NCBI RefSeq assembly: GCF_003479405.1 | Contig: NZ_QUHB01000020.1 | Location: 1-9,803, forward strand | DNA: 9,803 nucleotides | Direction of reading: 5' to 3' | Origin: Eubacterium sp. AF16-48 | GTDB lineage: Bacteria; Bacillota; Clostridia; Lachnospirales; Lachnospiraceae | Part shown: one piece after another, positions 1 to 7,036 of the stretch | Layout of the letters: each line of letters opens with the position of its first letter | How positions within the stretch are numbered: position 1 is the first letter of the stretch | Translations under genes and position numbers: made by a program | Notes under the pieces: generated by a model | The model's input: the letters and a program-made list of their open reading frames with translations, nothing else | Databases searched by the model: none | Told to the model about the DNA's origin: nothing

Positions 1-359
1 AGCAGGGACGCAAAATACTTACACCCCTGCTTGATTGAGCTTTCCGTATCTAAAGAGTTGGGCGGTAAACCCAGACTTTCCGAACTCTGCATAACATCTT
101 CTGCCGTACCGCCACTTTCTACTTGAATGATAGCAAGTAGCACATTGACATACTCGGAGATACCGTTTTCTCTGGCGTACTTTTCCACCATAGGCTGATG
201 TTTCAAGACTTCTGCGGATAAGTTCATACCCGTAATGCCAGAAGAAAAGTTGCTGTTCTCATCGTCGCTGTCCGCACTAATCAGCACCCCAAAGAAAAGC
301 ACCAGAGAAAAGAGGATAGGAAACAGACTGCCGATAAGAGCGATATGTTTCAGTTTCAT
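1..359 (-). CDS. CwlT-like cell-wall hydrolase, N-terminal part (Tn916 Orf14-like), cut by window edge
   Basis: This is the first ~119 codons of a bifunctional peptidoglycan hydrolase. In this family a lysozyme-like domain is followed by an NlpC/P60 peptidase, and the enzyme opens the wall for the conjugation channel. The visible protein starts MKLKHIALIGSLF, with a basic N-terminus and a hydrophobic segment at about residues 5-28 that acts as signal or membrane anchor. The lysozyme-like domain then begins; the stretch AIIQVESGG carries the Glu expected to be catalytic in CwlT-type muramidase domains. The C-terminal peptidase would lie beyond the left edge. The ATG at 359-357 overlaps the stop of the upstream VirB6-like gene in an ATGA arrangement, so translation is probably coupled. 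Start and family are well supported; completeness of the gene cannot be judged. Confidence 0.88.
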   Translation of the reverse strand, partial: MKLKHIALIGSLFPILFSLVLFFGVLISADSDDENSNFSSGITGMNLSAEVLKHQPMVEKYARENGISEYVNVLLAIIQVESGGTAEDVMQSSESLGLPPNSLDTESSIKQGCKYFASL

Positions 360-2566
360 TTTTTCTTCTGTCCTTTCTTCGTTACAAGGTTACGAGTTTT
401 CTCTATGGTCTGTTGGTTCTTCTGGACGGTTTGTGTTTGCTGAACCTTTATCCTGCGGTCTTTGGTGTCATTCTGGTGTGTTTCCTGCGATACCACTTTT
501 TCTACATTCTGCTGTTGTGATAAACTATGTACTGGCTGTGCAGGCTGGGTCGCTTTTCTATCAGAAGCACCAGAAGATAGCGGACGCTCTTTGATAACAT
601 TTGTCTTGACTGGCTCACTTGCTTTTGAAGTGGTCGCTGTGGCAGGGCGTTTCACTTCCTGCATTTTTTCCGCACTCGGCTTTGGAATGGTTGAAGCTGT
701 GGCTGGTCGCTCATGGGGACGGGTAGCTCCCGTTGTCGCTGATCCGTCCGTCTTTCGCTGTGCCTGCCTTGCTTCTTGTGCCTTTTGAAGCTCCATACGT
801 TTGTCAGCGATATTCTGTCTATGCTGTTCCTGCTTTTCCAAACGTCCCGTCTGTCTGGACTGCTGTTCCTGCACCATGCCACGCTTAAAGTCGGACACGC
901 TGGACTTTGCCTTTTCCTTTGCGGAATACACCGCATAAGCGGTCTGTGTCGGCATATCCTTGATATTCTCTTTGACAGCATTTGCCTTGTCTTTCACTTT
1001 ATTTTTCGTATCTAAGACAGCACCCACCTTTGAGCCTGCACGCTGTCCCATACTGGAAGTAGATGTATTGCCCCGACTGTCTTTTGTGGCTGTGTTCCTT
1101 GTCGGTTTTCTGTTTGAAATCGTGCTACCTGCCACCGCACCAGCAACACCGCCAGCAGTAACCGCACCAGCAAGCCGTCTTTCTATACGCCTAGCTCTAT
1201 GTCGCATAAACAGATATGGTCTGCGGAATATCCTGCGTCCCATGTTTTGACTGTCGCCAGCGTTCAAAGAGAACATACTCATTAAATCGCCCAGCTTCAT
1301 ATAAATACCAGCGAAACATACTATCTGCAAGAACGCTACCATAAAGAACGGATAGTCCGTGGAGATGTTATAAAACATACTGGAAATGCTGAACGCCACC
1401 GTTACAATGAGCGTTATTCCTGCCCGTGTCATTATGGTATTAAACACCCTTACGATTGCCTGCTTCGCCATGCTTTCATAGCTCGGTATCATGGAAAGTA
1501 AAAAGCTGATAGGTAAAAACATTGCAAAGATAATAAAAAGTATCTGGCTAAATAACATCATGCCCGTAAGCAAGAATACAAATATCGTTATCCCTAAATT
1601 GAAGAACAGTAGGAAGAACACCATGCCTAAACGGTTCACGACCTGCGGTATCGTCAGATTGTTGTTGTCGTTATCTTCGATTTCTGTTTTCACGACTTCC
1701 TCTCTGGTTTTCCCGTCCTCGTCCTCTGGACTTGCCGATACAAGAGCTTCGACACGGTCTGCCCCGATTTCTTCTGTGTTGCTGTTACCGAATTGCAGAA
1801 GTAGCCACGGCTGTTCCACTTGAATAGAAAATAGGCTGTCCCGTATCAAGTCCACGCTGTCCTTGCCCTCGCTGTCGGAGTTGGGGAGCATGATTTTTGT
1901 TCCCAAGTCCAAAGAAGCGGTACTGATGTCTGATGAAAATTCATTTATCTTCTTGATGTAGTCGGGAGCGTAGGCAATAAACGAAGCGGACAGCACGAAC
2001 ACCACCACAAAGTTGATAACAGCGTGAAGTGCCTTGCTGGTTTCCCGTTTGATAAGTCCCGTATAAGCAACATACATTCCCACCACTAAGATAATGAGAA
2101 GCAGGAAACCAACATAGAAGCCCGTAGAAGAAAAGCCGTTCTCGGTTACACCTGCAAGGGTCTGTATGCTCTTTCCGATACTGTCTGCCATATCGTTAAT
2201 AAAATCAAGTTTATAGGCTTCCTGCACCACATAGCCCGTGGCATTGCTTAAATAAAGGCTTATCGTCCAGACAAAGTTGGTAATGCAGTAAAGCCCGTAC
2301 TGTACCGATTTTCCAATGCCGTCCAGCCAGTTCCACGGCAACCATGACCAGCTATTATCCACATAAAAATCAAGCTGGTAGTTGGAAAGGGGATATTTTG
2401 AGTAAAGATTTTCTGCGTTTATGGTATCGTCCACAAGCCCCGTCGCATGAGCCACCGTCCCCAAAAGTGAAAGCAGGATAAGGGAGAGTGCCACCACGAA
2501 CAGAGCCATTTTGAGAAAGTGAAGTATCTTCCTTTTTGTGAACGCACCTTTTATCCTTTCTTTCAT
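356..2566 (-). CDS. VirB6-like polytopic membrane channel protein (Tn916 Orf15 / TcpH-like)
   Basis: This is an integral membrane component of the type IV-like mating channel. About 736 aa are encoded. A hydrophobic segment at about residues 20-42 ending in an AHA-type site looks like a signal peptide or first helix. Further helices lie near 88-108, 150-172, 180-200, 313-362 (probably two), 380-400 and 408-426. After about residue 440 the protein becomes basic and hydrophilic: an arginine cluster, then a long Lys/Gln/Thr/Ala-rich tail of almost 300 residues with little predicted fold, probably cytoplasmic and able to contact the ATPase. I place the start at ATG 2566, which overlaps the VirB4-like stop as TGATG and follows a GAGGTGGAG ribosome-binding sequence; a GTG one codon upstream is also possible. 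The 3' end overlaps the CwlT-like gene by ATGA. Confidence 0.9.
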   Translation of the reverse strand: MKERIKGAFTKRKILHFLKMALFVVALSLILLSLLGTVAHATGLVDDTINAENLYSKYPLSNYQLDFYVDNSWSWLPWNWLDGIGKSVQYGLYCITNFVWTISLYLSNATGYVVQEAYKLDFINDMADSIGKSIQTLAGVTENGFSSTGFYVGFLLLIILVVGMYVAYTGLIKRETSKALHAVINFVVVFVLSASFIAYAPDYIKKINEFSSDISTASLDLGTKIMLPNSDSEGKDSVDLIRDSLFSIQVEQPWLLLQFGNSNTEEIGADRVEALVSASPEDEDGKTREEVVKTEIEDNDNNNLTIPQVVNRLGMVFFLLFFNLGITIFVFLLTGMMLFSQILFIIFAMFLPISFLLSMIPSYESMAKQAIVRVFNTIMTRAGITLIVTVAFSISSMFYNISTDYPFFMVAFLQIVCFAGIYMKLGDLMSMFSLNAGDSQNMGRRIFRRPYLFMRHRARRIERRLAGAVTAGGVAGAVAGSTISNRKPTRNTATKDSRGNTSTSSMGQRAGSKVGAVLDTKNKVKDKANAVKENIKDMPTQTAYAVYSAKEKAKSSVSDFKRGMVQEQQSRQTGRLEKQEQHRQNIADKRMELQKAQEARQAQRKTDGSATTGATRPHERPATASTIPKPSAEKMQEVKRPATATTSKASEPVKTNVIKERPLSSGASDRKATQPAQPVHSLSQQQNVEKVVSQETHQNDTKDRRIKVQQTQTVQKNQQTIEKTRNLVTKKGQKKK

Positions 2567-4374
2567 CACTCCACCTCATTTCTCTGTACGGGCGGTCTGG
2601 TATCAAAGGCGTGTAGCAGTTCTTCAAAGACTGGGTGTATCTGCACCACACCGACACGCCCGTATAAGTCCTGCAATAAGCATTGTCCGTTCTCCAAATC
2701 ACGAAGCCGTTTCTGGTTGTTTTCATCGTCCTTGTCGATACCGAAAAATTCTAAGGTCTGTTTTATCTCGTTGACGTCAGTAGAACGGAAAGCGAATTTT
2801 AAGCCGATATTGTTTTTCAGACTTTCCTTTGCCACGTCCCCAGAAGATTGTGTAACGAAATAAACACCTGCCTGCATAGCTCGTCCAGCACGAACCAGCT
2901 TGTTAGAGAGCGTTTCTCCTTGTGCCACATTTAAGAACGCCCACGCTTCGTCCAAATCGACAATCTTAAAAATACTTCTGTCCGAATGGATAAAATCAAG
3001 GGCAAAGGTACTAATCACAATCAGCATAGATACCGACAATAATTCAATAGTCGTGTATTCTTCAAAGGTCGTGTCCTTATCTGGCAGTACAAGGTCGGCT
3101 ACTTGAATGATATTGAGCTGGTTATCAAGGCTGATTGCATTTTCCACCGTACCGTCTGAAAACAGCAGATGTGCAAAGTCGTAGTCCGTGAAGCTGTCGA
3201 TATGGTCTGCGATATTTCTTGATATGGGCGTATCTTCACGGCGTAGCTCGTCTATTACATGGAGCAAGCCCCGACTGTCGCTCTGGGTAACGGAACGAAC
3301 CGCTTTTCGTAACACGGGGAATTTTTCGCCGTCCCTAGAGGAAATACCCGTAAGGAATGTTAAGATGTCGATTGCCAGACTTTCAGCGTCCTTTACATTC
3401 TTCATAATCACGAATGGGTCAAGAAGTCCTGCATTGTCTTTATCGCTGGTAAGATTTACGATATTGATTTCATGGGCGATTTCTGGAAGTGTTTCTTTCC
3501 AGTTGCCACGCTCGGCTTTGGGGTCTAAAATGACTGCTTGACCGCCAAACAACACCGAATAATACACCAGAAGATTGTTGCAGAACGACTTTCCACCGCC
3601 AAGCGAACCGACAAAAGCAGACGCTAAAGCGTTGGTAACTGTACCTTTTACGCCCTGCGAAGCTAAAGACGGTTGCAGGTACACATTTCTTCCCGTATCA
3701 ACGGAATAGCCCATATAGATACCTGTAGTTTCCCCTAACTGCTGTGTCGCACCAAAGCCCAGCCCAGCTAAAAAATCTGATTTTACATACTGCACATAGT
3801 CATTGATATATCGCTTGCTGGCAGGAAGAAATTCAGAATGAAGCCCCAGCATATCCCCAGCAGGACGCACCAGCTTTACATTGAGGTCGTCGTAAAAGTC
3901 CTTGACTTCATCACAACGGCGTTTCAGCTCGTCAAGATCGGGTGCAGACACCCGTATAACGTAGCTTAACTTATACATACTTTCTTTGCTCTGGTCTAAA
4001 TCGGTTTCCAGCTCGTCCACGCTGTCTAATGCGTCCACCACATTTGAGCTGGTTTCACTTCCTGCTTGATAAGCGTGATTGTCAAGGTCTTTCAATTCCT
4101 TTTTCTTATTGCGGACGGTTGTTAATGCTTTTCGGTTCTCCACGATTTCTACATTCATAGAAGTATCGACGGGGAATGTGAATTGCTGTTGCTGGAAATA
4201 GAAGATTTCAGACGACGGAAAATCAAGCTCGCCGACAATCGCATTGACGGTAAAATAGGACACATAACTTTCCTTGTCCTCATGTTCCAAGCGTAAATAC
4301 CGCTGGCTTTCTTCAATCACACACCTTGTCGGACGGATAAGGTCGTAGTATTTTATCAGCGTTTCTTTGTTCAA
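2566..4374 (-). CDS. VirB4-like conjugation ATPase, C-terminal motor part (Tn916 Orf16-like), out of frame with its N-terminal part
   Basis: This carries about 602 codons of the ATPase that energises the mating channel. Counting from the TTG at 4374, a Walker A motif GSLGGGKS is at about residues 256-263 and a Walker B region IVDLDEAW at about 471-478, followed by an RAGRAM segment and a conserved C-terminal region ending near DTRPPV. The nucleotide-binding core thus looks intact. The only start available here is TTG 4374, which overlaps the TGA of the preceding fragment but has no ribosome-binding sequence, only a run of nine A. The frame joins perfectly with the upstream fragment if one base is gained (or one re-read) in that run, giving a protein of about 816 aa, the usual family length. 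It is either a frameshifted gene, a slippage-expressed gene, or a sequencing error; see the findings. Confidence 0.88.
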   Translation of the reverse strand: MNKETLIKYYDLIRPTRCVIEESQRYLRLEHEDKESYVSYFTVNAIVGELDFPSSEIFYFQQQQFTFPVDTSMNVEIVENRKALTTVRNKKKELKDLDNHAYQAGSETSSNVVDALDSVDELETDLDQSKESMYKLSYVIRVSAPDLDELKRRCDEVKDFYDDLNVKLVRPAGDMLGLHSEFLPASKRYINDYVQYVKSDFLAGLGFGATQQLGETTGIYMGYSVDTGRNVYLQPSLASQGVKGTVTNALASAFVGSLGGGKSFCNNLLVYYSVLFGGQAVILDPKAERGNWKETLPEIAHEINIVNLTSDKDNAGLLDPFVIMKNVKDAESLAIDILTFLTGISSRDGEKFPVLRKAVRSVTQSDSRGLLHVIDELRREDTPISRNIADHIDSFTDYDFAHLLFSDGTVENAISLDNQLNIIQVADLVLPDKDTTFEEYTTIELLSVSMLIVISTFALDFIHSDRSIFKIVDLDEAWAFLNVAQGETLSNKLVRAGRAMQAGVYFVTQSSGDVAKESLKNNIGLKFAFRSTDVNEIKQTLEFFGIDKDDENNQKRLRDLENGQCLLQDLYGRVGVVQIHPVFEELLHAFDTRPPVQRNEVE

Positions 4375-5015
4375 TTTTTTTTTGGTAGCTGGTACTCATA
4401 ATCTTCATAAGCGATACCGTCCCTGCCGTAAAGATGTTCCATGAGATACCCAAAATCATTGATTTCCAAGCGACGCACCTTAAAGCGACGGGAGATTTTA
4501 TTTTCCGGTAACTTTTCCATTTTCATGTAACGGTTGATTTCATCATTCGGCATGGAAACAAAGTCATTCATCAGCGTGTGGTTCACTTCATGGAGAAACT
4601 CTTTGAATGTCAGCCACGCTGATTTTTTGATGTTCTTCAGATTGAGCTGTTCTTCTGTAACCATGAGCTTAAAGCCAAGAAAAAAGCGGTAGTCCACTTG
4701 ATTATCCCCAATCATTGATACTAACGCTTCGGTCTGTTCGTCTATTTTCTGATAAGCAACTTCCTTTAACTTCCCCGTAACTAACTTCTTTGACTGCTCC
4801 TGCATACTTCTAATAGAGCTTTCCGTCGCTATCTGCAACGCATGAATTTTACCCTCACGGGACTGTGCAATGAGCTGTCGGAAACTGTCATGCACGATAA
4901 ATTTCTGCTCTACGGATAGGAAAGAATAGTTATACGGTATCAGCTCATAGTAGGCGAATACCTCATTGTCCTTGTTCCAGACAAGGTTATTGTCAATATA
5001 TTTTATCGGGAACAT
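4371..5015 (-). CDS. VirB4-like conjugation ATPase, N-terminal part (Tn916 Orf16-like), ends early at a homopolymer
   Basis: These 214 codons are the N-terminal part of the same ATPase. It begins MFPIKYIDNNLVWNKD and closely follows the Tn916 Orf16 N-terminus as I recall it. This region in VirB4 proteins binds channel and membrane partners rather than nucleotide. The reading frame stops at TGA 4373-4371, directly after CCA and a run of A, whereas the homologue continues through LPKKKL into the rest of the ATPase. The ATG at 5015 lies inside the 3' end of tcpE (23-bp overlap), consistent with translational coupling. On its own this fragment lacks both Walker motifs and could not hydrolyse ATP. 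Confidence 0.88.
   Translation of the reverse strand: MFPIKYIDNNLVWNKDNEVFAYYELIPYNYSFLSVEQKFIVHDSFRQLIAQSREGKIHALQIATESSIRSMQEQSKKLVTGKLKEVAYQKIDEQTEALVSMIGDNQVDYRFFLGFKLMVTEEQLNLKNIKKSAWLTFKEFLHEVNHTLMNDFVSMPNDEINRYMKMEKLPENKISRRFKVRRLEINDFGYLMEHLYGRDGIAYEDYEYQLPKKN
4375..4383 (-). other. Nine-A homopolymer at the break in the VirB4-like gene (possible slippage site)
   Basis: On the coding strand the sequence reads CTACC, nine A, TTGAAC. In the incoming frame this is CCA AAA AAA AAT TGA, a stop. A -1 shift on A AAA AAA, or a transcript with one extra A, gives CCA AAA AAA AAA TTG AAC and continues the conserved protein (LPKKKLNKE). The fix needs exactly one base, at the one place in the gene with a long homopolymer. 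Confidence 0.8.
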
Positions 5016-5391
5016 AGTTCACACTCCTTACTGCCGTGATTGTTTCATTCAAGGTCTGCTTATGCAGTTTTACGGCTTTTCCTGCATAAGTGATTTTGGG
5101 TCTTAACGCATAGGTTATCTGTGATTTCAAAAAGCTGTACGGCTTCTTTCCGTCAAAGGTTTTCTGCGACATAAACCAAGTGAGAGCACCGGGAATTCCG
5201 AAGTATTTGAGAAATGCTCCCTCAATCATGGAAAGTGGGGGAATATCCCCAAACAGAATGATGATAAATTCTGTAATCACAAACCATGTAATCTGTGTAA
5301 AGGTAACGGGAAAGGGCAAGTTAAAGTCATTGATTGCATATAAGACTTTTTCCACGTTCCAGATACCCGTGTAGCTTTTAATCTTTTTCAA
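4993..5391 (-). CDS. tcpE: TcpE-family conjugation membrane protein (Tn916 Orf17-like)
   Basis: A 132-aa membrane protein of the transfer channel; TcpE of pCW3 and ConE/ConD-region relatives in ICEBs1 localise with other channel proteins at the membrane. Two hydrophobic segments lie at about residues 30-50 and 55-76, followed by the family's most recognisable stretch TWFMSQKTFDGKKPYSFLKS (about 71-90) and a basic cytoplasmic tail. The start is TTG 5391, preceded at ten bases by AAGGAG (about 5402-5407); no better ATG is in frame. The gene follows a hairpin/terminator-like structure after ardA, so its expression from upstream promoters may need read-through. Its 3' end overlaps the VirB4-like start. 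Confidence 0.88.
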   Translation of the reverse strand: MKKIKSYTGIWNVEKVLYAINDFNLPFPVTFTQITWFVITEFIIILFGDIPPLSMIEGAFLKYFGIPGALTWFMSQKTFDGKKPYSFLKSQITYALRPKITYAGKAVKLHKQTLNETITAVRSVNYVPDKIY

Positions 5392-5420
5392 GTTCTTTCA
5401 GCTCCTTTCGTAAATTCTTC

Positions 5421-5457
5421 AAAGAGAAAAGGACAGCCATGTTTCAGACTGTCCCTT
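5421..5457 (-). terminator. Terminator-like hairpin between ardA and tcpE
   Basis: On the minus strand a 9-bp stem (AAGGGACAG with CTGTCCTTT, one G-U pair; arms 5449-5457 and 5428-5436) with a 12-nt loop is followed by a T-rich run TTTTCTCTTT. It resembles an intrinsic terminator of moderate strength. Being inside the transfer operon, just before tcpE, it is more likely an attenuator that limits read-through into the channel genes. A role is inferred only from structure. Confidence 0.6.
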
Positions 5458-5469
5458 AAAAGAGAAATA

Positions 5470-5510
5470 CGCTGTCAGTAGCAACAATGCTTGTCGCTGA
5501 TCGTCCAGCG
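5470..5510 (-). other. Nested inverted repeats after the ardA stop codon
   Basis: Directly after the ardA stop, a 7-bp stem GCGACAA/TTGTTGC with a 3-nt loop lies at 5481-5497. The pentamer CGCTG at 5510-5506 can pair with CAGCG at 5499-5495 or with CAGCG at 5474-5470, which exclude each other. Together with the adjacent terminator-like hairpin this could form a two-state leader upstream of tcpE. This is pattern only. Confidence 0.45.
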
Positions 5511-6014
5511 TTAATATGGTATCTCGCACATACCTCGGCTTGTTTCAATAAAGCAACCGCCCATATCCAAATCTCGCCCGTAGGCTTCATAGTCAATGTA
5601 GTTCTGTAAGCTGGGTGGAATATCGCCAAGTGCCTGCAATTCGTCTATGTAGTAGTAGGCAACGTCTGTCATGGTTTCACAGTCGGGATAATAATAAATG
5701 TCGTCCTTGTGTTCCACGACTTCTTCCAGCGTCCCGTAGTGGCTGATAAATTCGTCCAGACATTCTACGATATAGTCGGGAAGTTCCTCTATCATTTCAT
5801 ACATCTCATTGAGTTCTTCAATGGAAACATACTCGCCAATCGCAATAGGGAAGTTATCGGTATCATGGATTGCGTATTCCTCGTACTGTTCATTCAAGCC
5901 GATTTTTTCTTTTACATCTTCCTCGTCAATGGGAAACGTGAACCAAGCACCGACTAAATAGCCCTCATTGTATTTGCCAAGATTAGCAATATAAACCGCC
6001 ATATCATCAATCAT
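5511..6014 (-). CDS. ardA: ArdA antirestriction protein (Tn916 Orf18-like)
   Basis: ArdA is a DNA-mimicking dimer that blocks type I restriction enzymes and so protects newly transferred single- then double-stranded element DNA. The protein (167 aa from ATG 6014) is strongly acidic and contains the family's opening VYIANLGKYNEG, a GAWFTFPID stretch, a LEEVVEH region at the position of the antirestriction motif, and a C-terminal QNYIDYEAYGRDLD segment. I prefer ATG 6014 because GAGGTGG lies just upstream; a GTG at 6023 would overlap that ribosome-binding sequence, and ATG 6002 is a third option. It follows the second ArdA gene by 17 bases. Confidence 0.93.
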   Translation of the reverse strand: MIDDMAVYIANLGKYNEGYLVGAWFTFPIDEEDVKEKIGLNEQYEEYAIHDTDNFPIAIGEYVSIEELNEMYEMIEELPDYIVECLDEFISHYGTLEEVVEHKDDIYYYPDCETMTDVAYYYIDELQALGDIPPSLQNYIDYEAYGRDLDMGGCFIETSRGMCEIPY

Positions 6015-6031
6015 AAGCACCACCTCATTTC

Positions 6032-6535
6032 CTACTCTGGCAGTTCAAAGATACCGTGTTCCGTTACTAAAAATTTCCCGTGTTCCTGCAAGTGAGAAGC
6101 GTAGGCTTCAAAGTCAAAATAGTATTCTTGACAGTCCTCGGATAAATGCTTGAACGTCGGGTCATTCATCAGCTTTTGCCTTGCAACATCTATCATGCTT
6201 TTGCAGTCAGGATAAACCGTAATCACGTTCCTGCAAATATAAAGAGCTTCTAAATTCTCAAACACCGTAAGTAGTGATACATATTCTTCCTGCATATCAC
6301 TTGAAAGCTGGCGGTACATAAAATCTAATTCGTTGAGCTGATACACGCTTGTATGTTCGTGGACTTCATCAGCAAAAGGCAACACCTTTTCGATAATGCG
6401 GTAATCCCCACTTTCTGCACCGATACCTAACTTTTCTTCAAACTCTGCAACATCTATCGGCAGGTCGAACCAGTATGATATTGTTTCTTCGCCAGTTGTT
6501 CCTTTCGTTTCCACCAGCACCCTTGTTTCCTGCAT
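6032..6535 (-). CDS. ardA: Second, diverged ArdA-like antirestriction protein
   Basis: This 167-aa acidic protein has the same length and layout as the neighbouring ArdA: YWFDLPIDVAEFEEKLGI aligns with its WFTFPID region, YPDCKSMIDVA with its YPDCETMTDVA, and EYYFDFEAYASHL with its NYIDYEAYGRDL, ending HGIFELPE much like Tn916 ArdA. Outside these blocks the two differ widely, so this is an old duplication or a separate acquisition. Perhaps it covers different type I enzymes, or has lost that role. ATG 6535 follows GTGAGG at close spacing and lies inside the 3' end of the 98-aa gene, giving an 82-base overlap. Assignment to the family is firm; activity is inferred. Confidence 0.82.
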   Translation of the reverse strand: MQETRVLVETKGTTGEETISYWFDLPIDVAEFEEKLGIGAESGDYRIIEKVLPFADEVHEHTSVYQLNELDFMYRQLSSDMQEEYVSLLTVFENLEALYICRNVITVYPDCKSMIDVARQKLMNDPTFKHLSEDCQEYYFDFEAYASHLQEHGKFLVTEHGIFELPE

Positions 6536-6750
6536 TGTTCCTCACGTCCTTTCTGTTGTTTCATCACATCTTTTATGGTCTGGTACGACATACCAAACAC
6601 ATATTTAGAAAAATCGTCTAACTGTCTTTCTTCATAATCGGCATGGTTCAGTCGTTTCATTTCATGCCACACCTTACGCTTGTAAGAGGGCAGGTCAGAA
6701 ATGTATTCACAGCCGATTTTTTCCTGCATATCCTTAAAAATATCGTTCAT
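6454..6750 (-). CDS. Hypothetical protein, 98 aa, upstream of the ardA pair
   Basis: I do not recognise a characterised family. The protein begins MNDIFKDMQEKIG, is charged and probably helical, has no membrane segment, and carries a short Trp/Lys/Cys-rich tail. Start: the frame stays open upstream to a TTG at 6795, but that codon lies inside a terminator hairpin and has no ribosome-binding site; ATG 6750 has GGAGTGAT immediately upstream, so I choose it. The last 27 codons overlap ardA-2 in another frame, which would couple the two. Position between the cargo slot and the antirestriction genes suggests an accessory role in establishment or control, but nothing in the sequence proves it. Confidence 0.65.
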   Translation of the reverse strand: MNDIFKDMQEKIGCEYISDLPSYKRKVWHEMKRLNHADYEERQLDDFSKYVFGMSYQTIKDVMKQQKGREEQCRKQGCWWKRKEQLAKKQYHTGSTCR

Positions 6751-6833
6751 TTCATCACTCCAATCCGAAATTTTAGGTAAGGAAAAAGCAGTCAATCCTA
6801 AGACTAACTGCTTTGTGTGTATGGATATGAAAT
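6748..6833 (-). repeat. Direct repeat R2, copy next to the intact 98-aa gene
   Basis: About 85 bp containing the start codon region of the 98-aa gene, its ribosome-binding sequence, the terminator hairpin, and the GTGT/GGATAT region. It matches 7559-7639 with a few substitutions and two small indels. Confidence 0.88.
6783..6814 (-). terminator. Intrinsic terminator-like hairpin at the end of cargo unit 2
   Basis: On the minus strand a 13-bp stem AAAGCAGTTAGTC / GATTGACTGCTTT (two G-U pairs) closes on the 4-nt loop TTAG and runs into five T. It lies after the 54-aa gene and about 35 bases before the start of the 98-aa gene, so it can end cargo transcription or attenuate entry into the ardA genes. 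A homologous hairpin stands at 7592-7622. Confidence 0.75.
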
Positions 6834-6843
6834 TATGATTTTG

Positions 6844-7008
6844 CTATTTAGATTTATCCTTGAAAAAGCCAATTAAAATTAACGCAATACCAAGAATTGC
6901 TACTGGAATATAAATAACATTAGGTATATGATAAACAAATCTATCAATTCCAGACATAACAATATAAATAATAATTCCCATACTGATTAAAATGCTTTTA
7001 TCTTTCAT
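6844..7008 (-). CDS. Small two-helix membrane protein, 54 aa
   Basis: This short gene starts MKDKSILISMG and ends FFKDKSK. Two hydrophobic helices (about residues 5-19 and 31-49) are joined by a short polar turn with IDRFVYH, and both termini are Lys-rich, so both probably face the cytoplasm. ATG 7008 has a perfect AAGGAG six bases upstream, strong evidence that it is translated. It lies 28 bases after the SRPBCC gene and shares its AT-rich composition, so the two form a small cargo operon driven by the promoter at 7483-7511. I do not recognise a family; function unknown. Confidence 0.72.
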   Translation of the reverse strand: MKDKSILISMGIIIYIVMSGIDRFVYHIPNVIYIPVAILGIALILIGFFKDKSK

Positions 7009-7036
7009 AATGGTCTCCTTTACAACTTCTAATTCT

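Noticed and set aside
652..981. Minus-strand 109-codon frame inside the VirB6-like gene
   Set aside because: It is an alternate frame within the low-complexity tail of the real gene, with an Arg/Ser-rich product typical of such shadows.
2370..2726. Minus-strand 118-codon frame across the VirB4/VirB6 junction
   Set aside because: It overlaps two well-supported genes in another frame and resembles nothing.
235..3541. Several plus-strand open frames of 68-119 codons (for example 235-594, 462-788, 1491-1823, 2519-2863, 3188-3541)
   Set aside because: They lie opposite the conserved CwlT-, VirB6- and VirB4-like genes, show no family similarity or ribosome-binding sequences, and are compositional shadows.
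6751..6795. TTG start at 6795 for the 98-aa gene
   Set aside because: It lies inside the terminator hairpin without a ribosome-binding sequence, whereas ATG 6750 follows GGAGTGAT.
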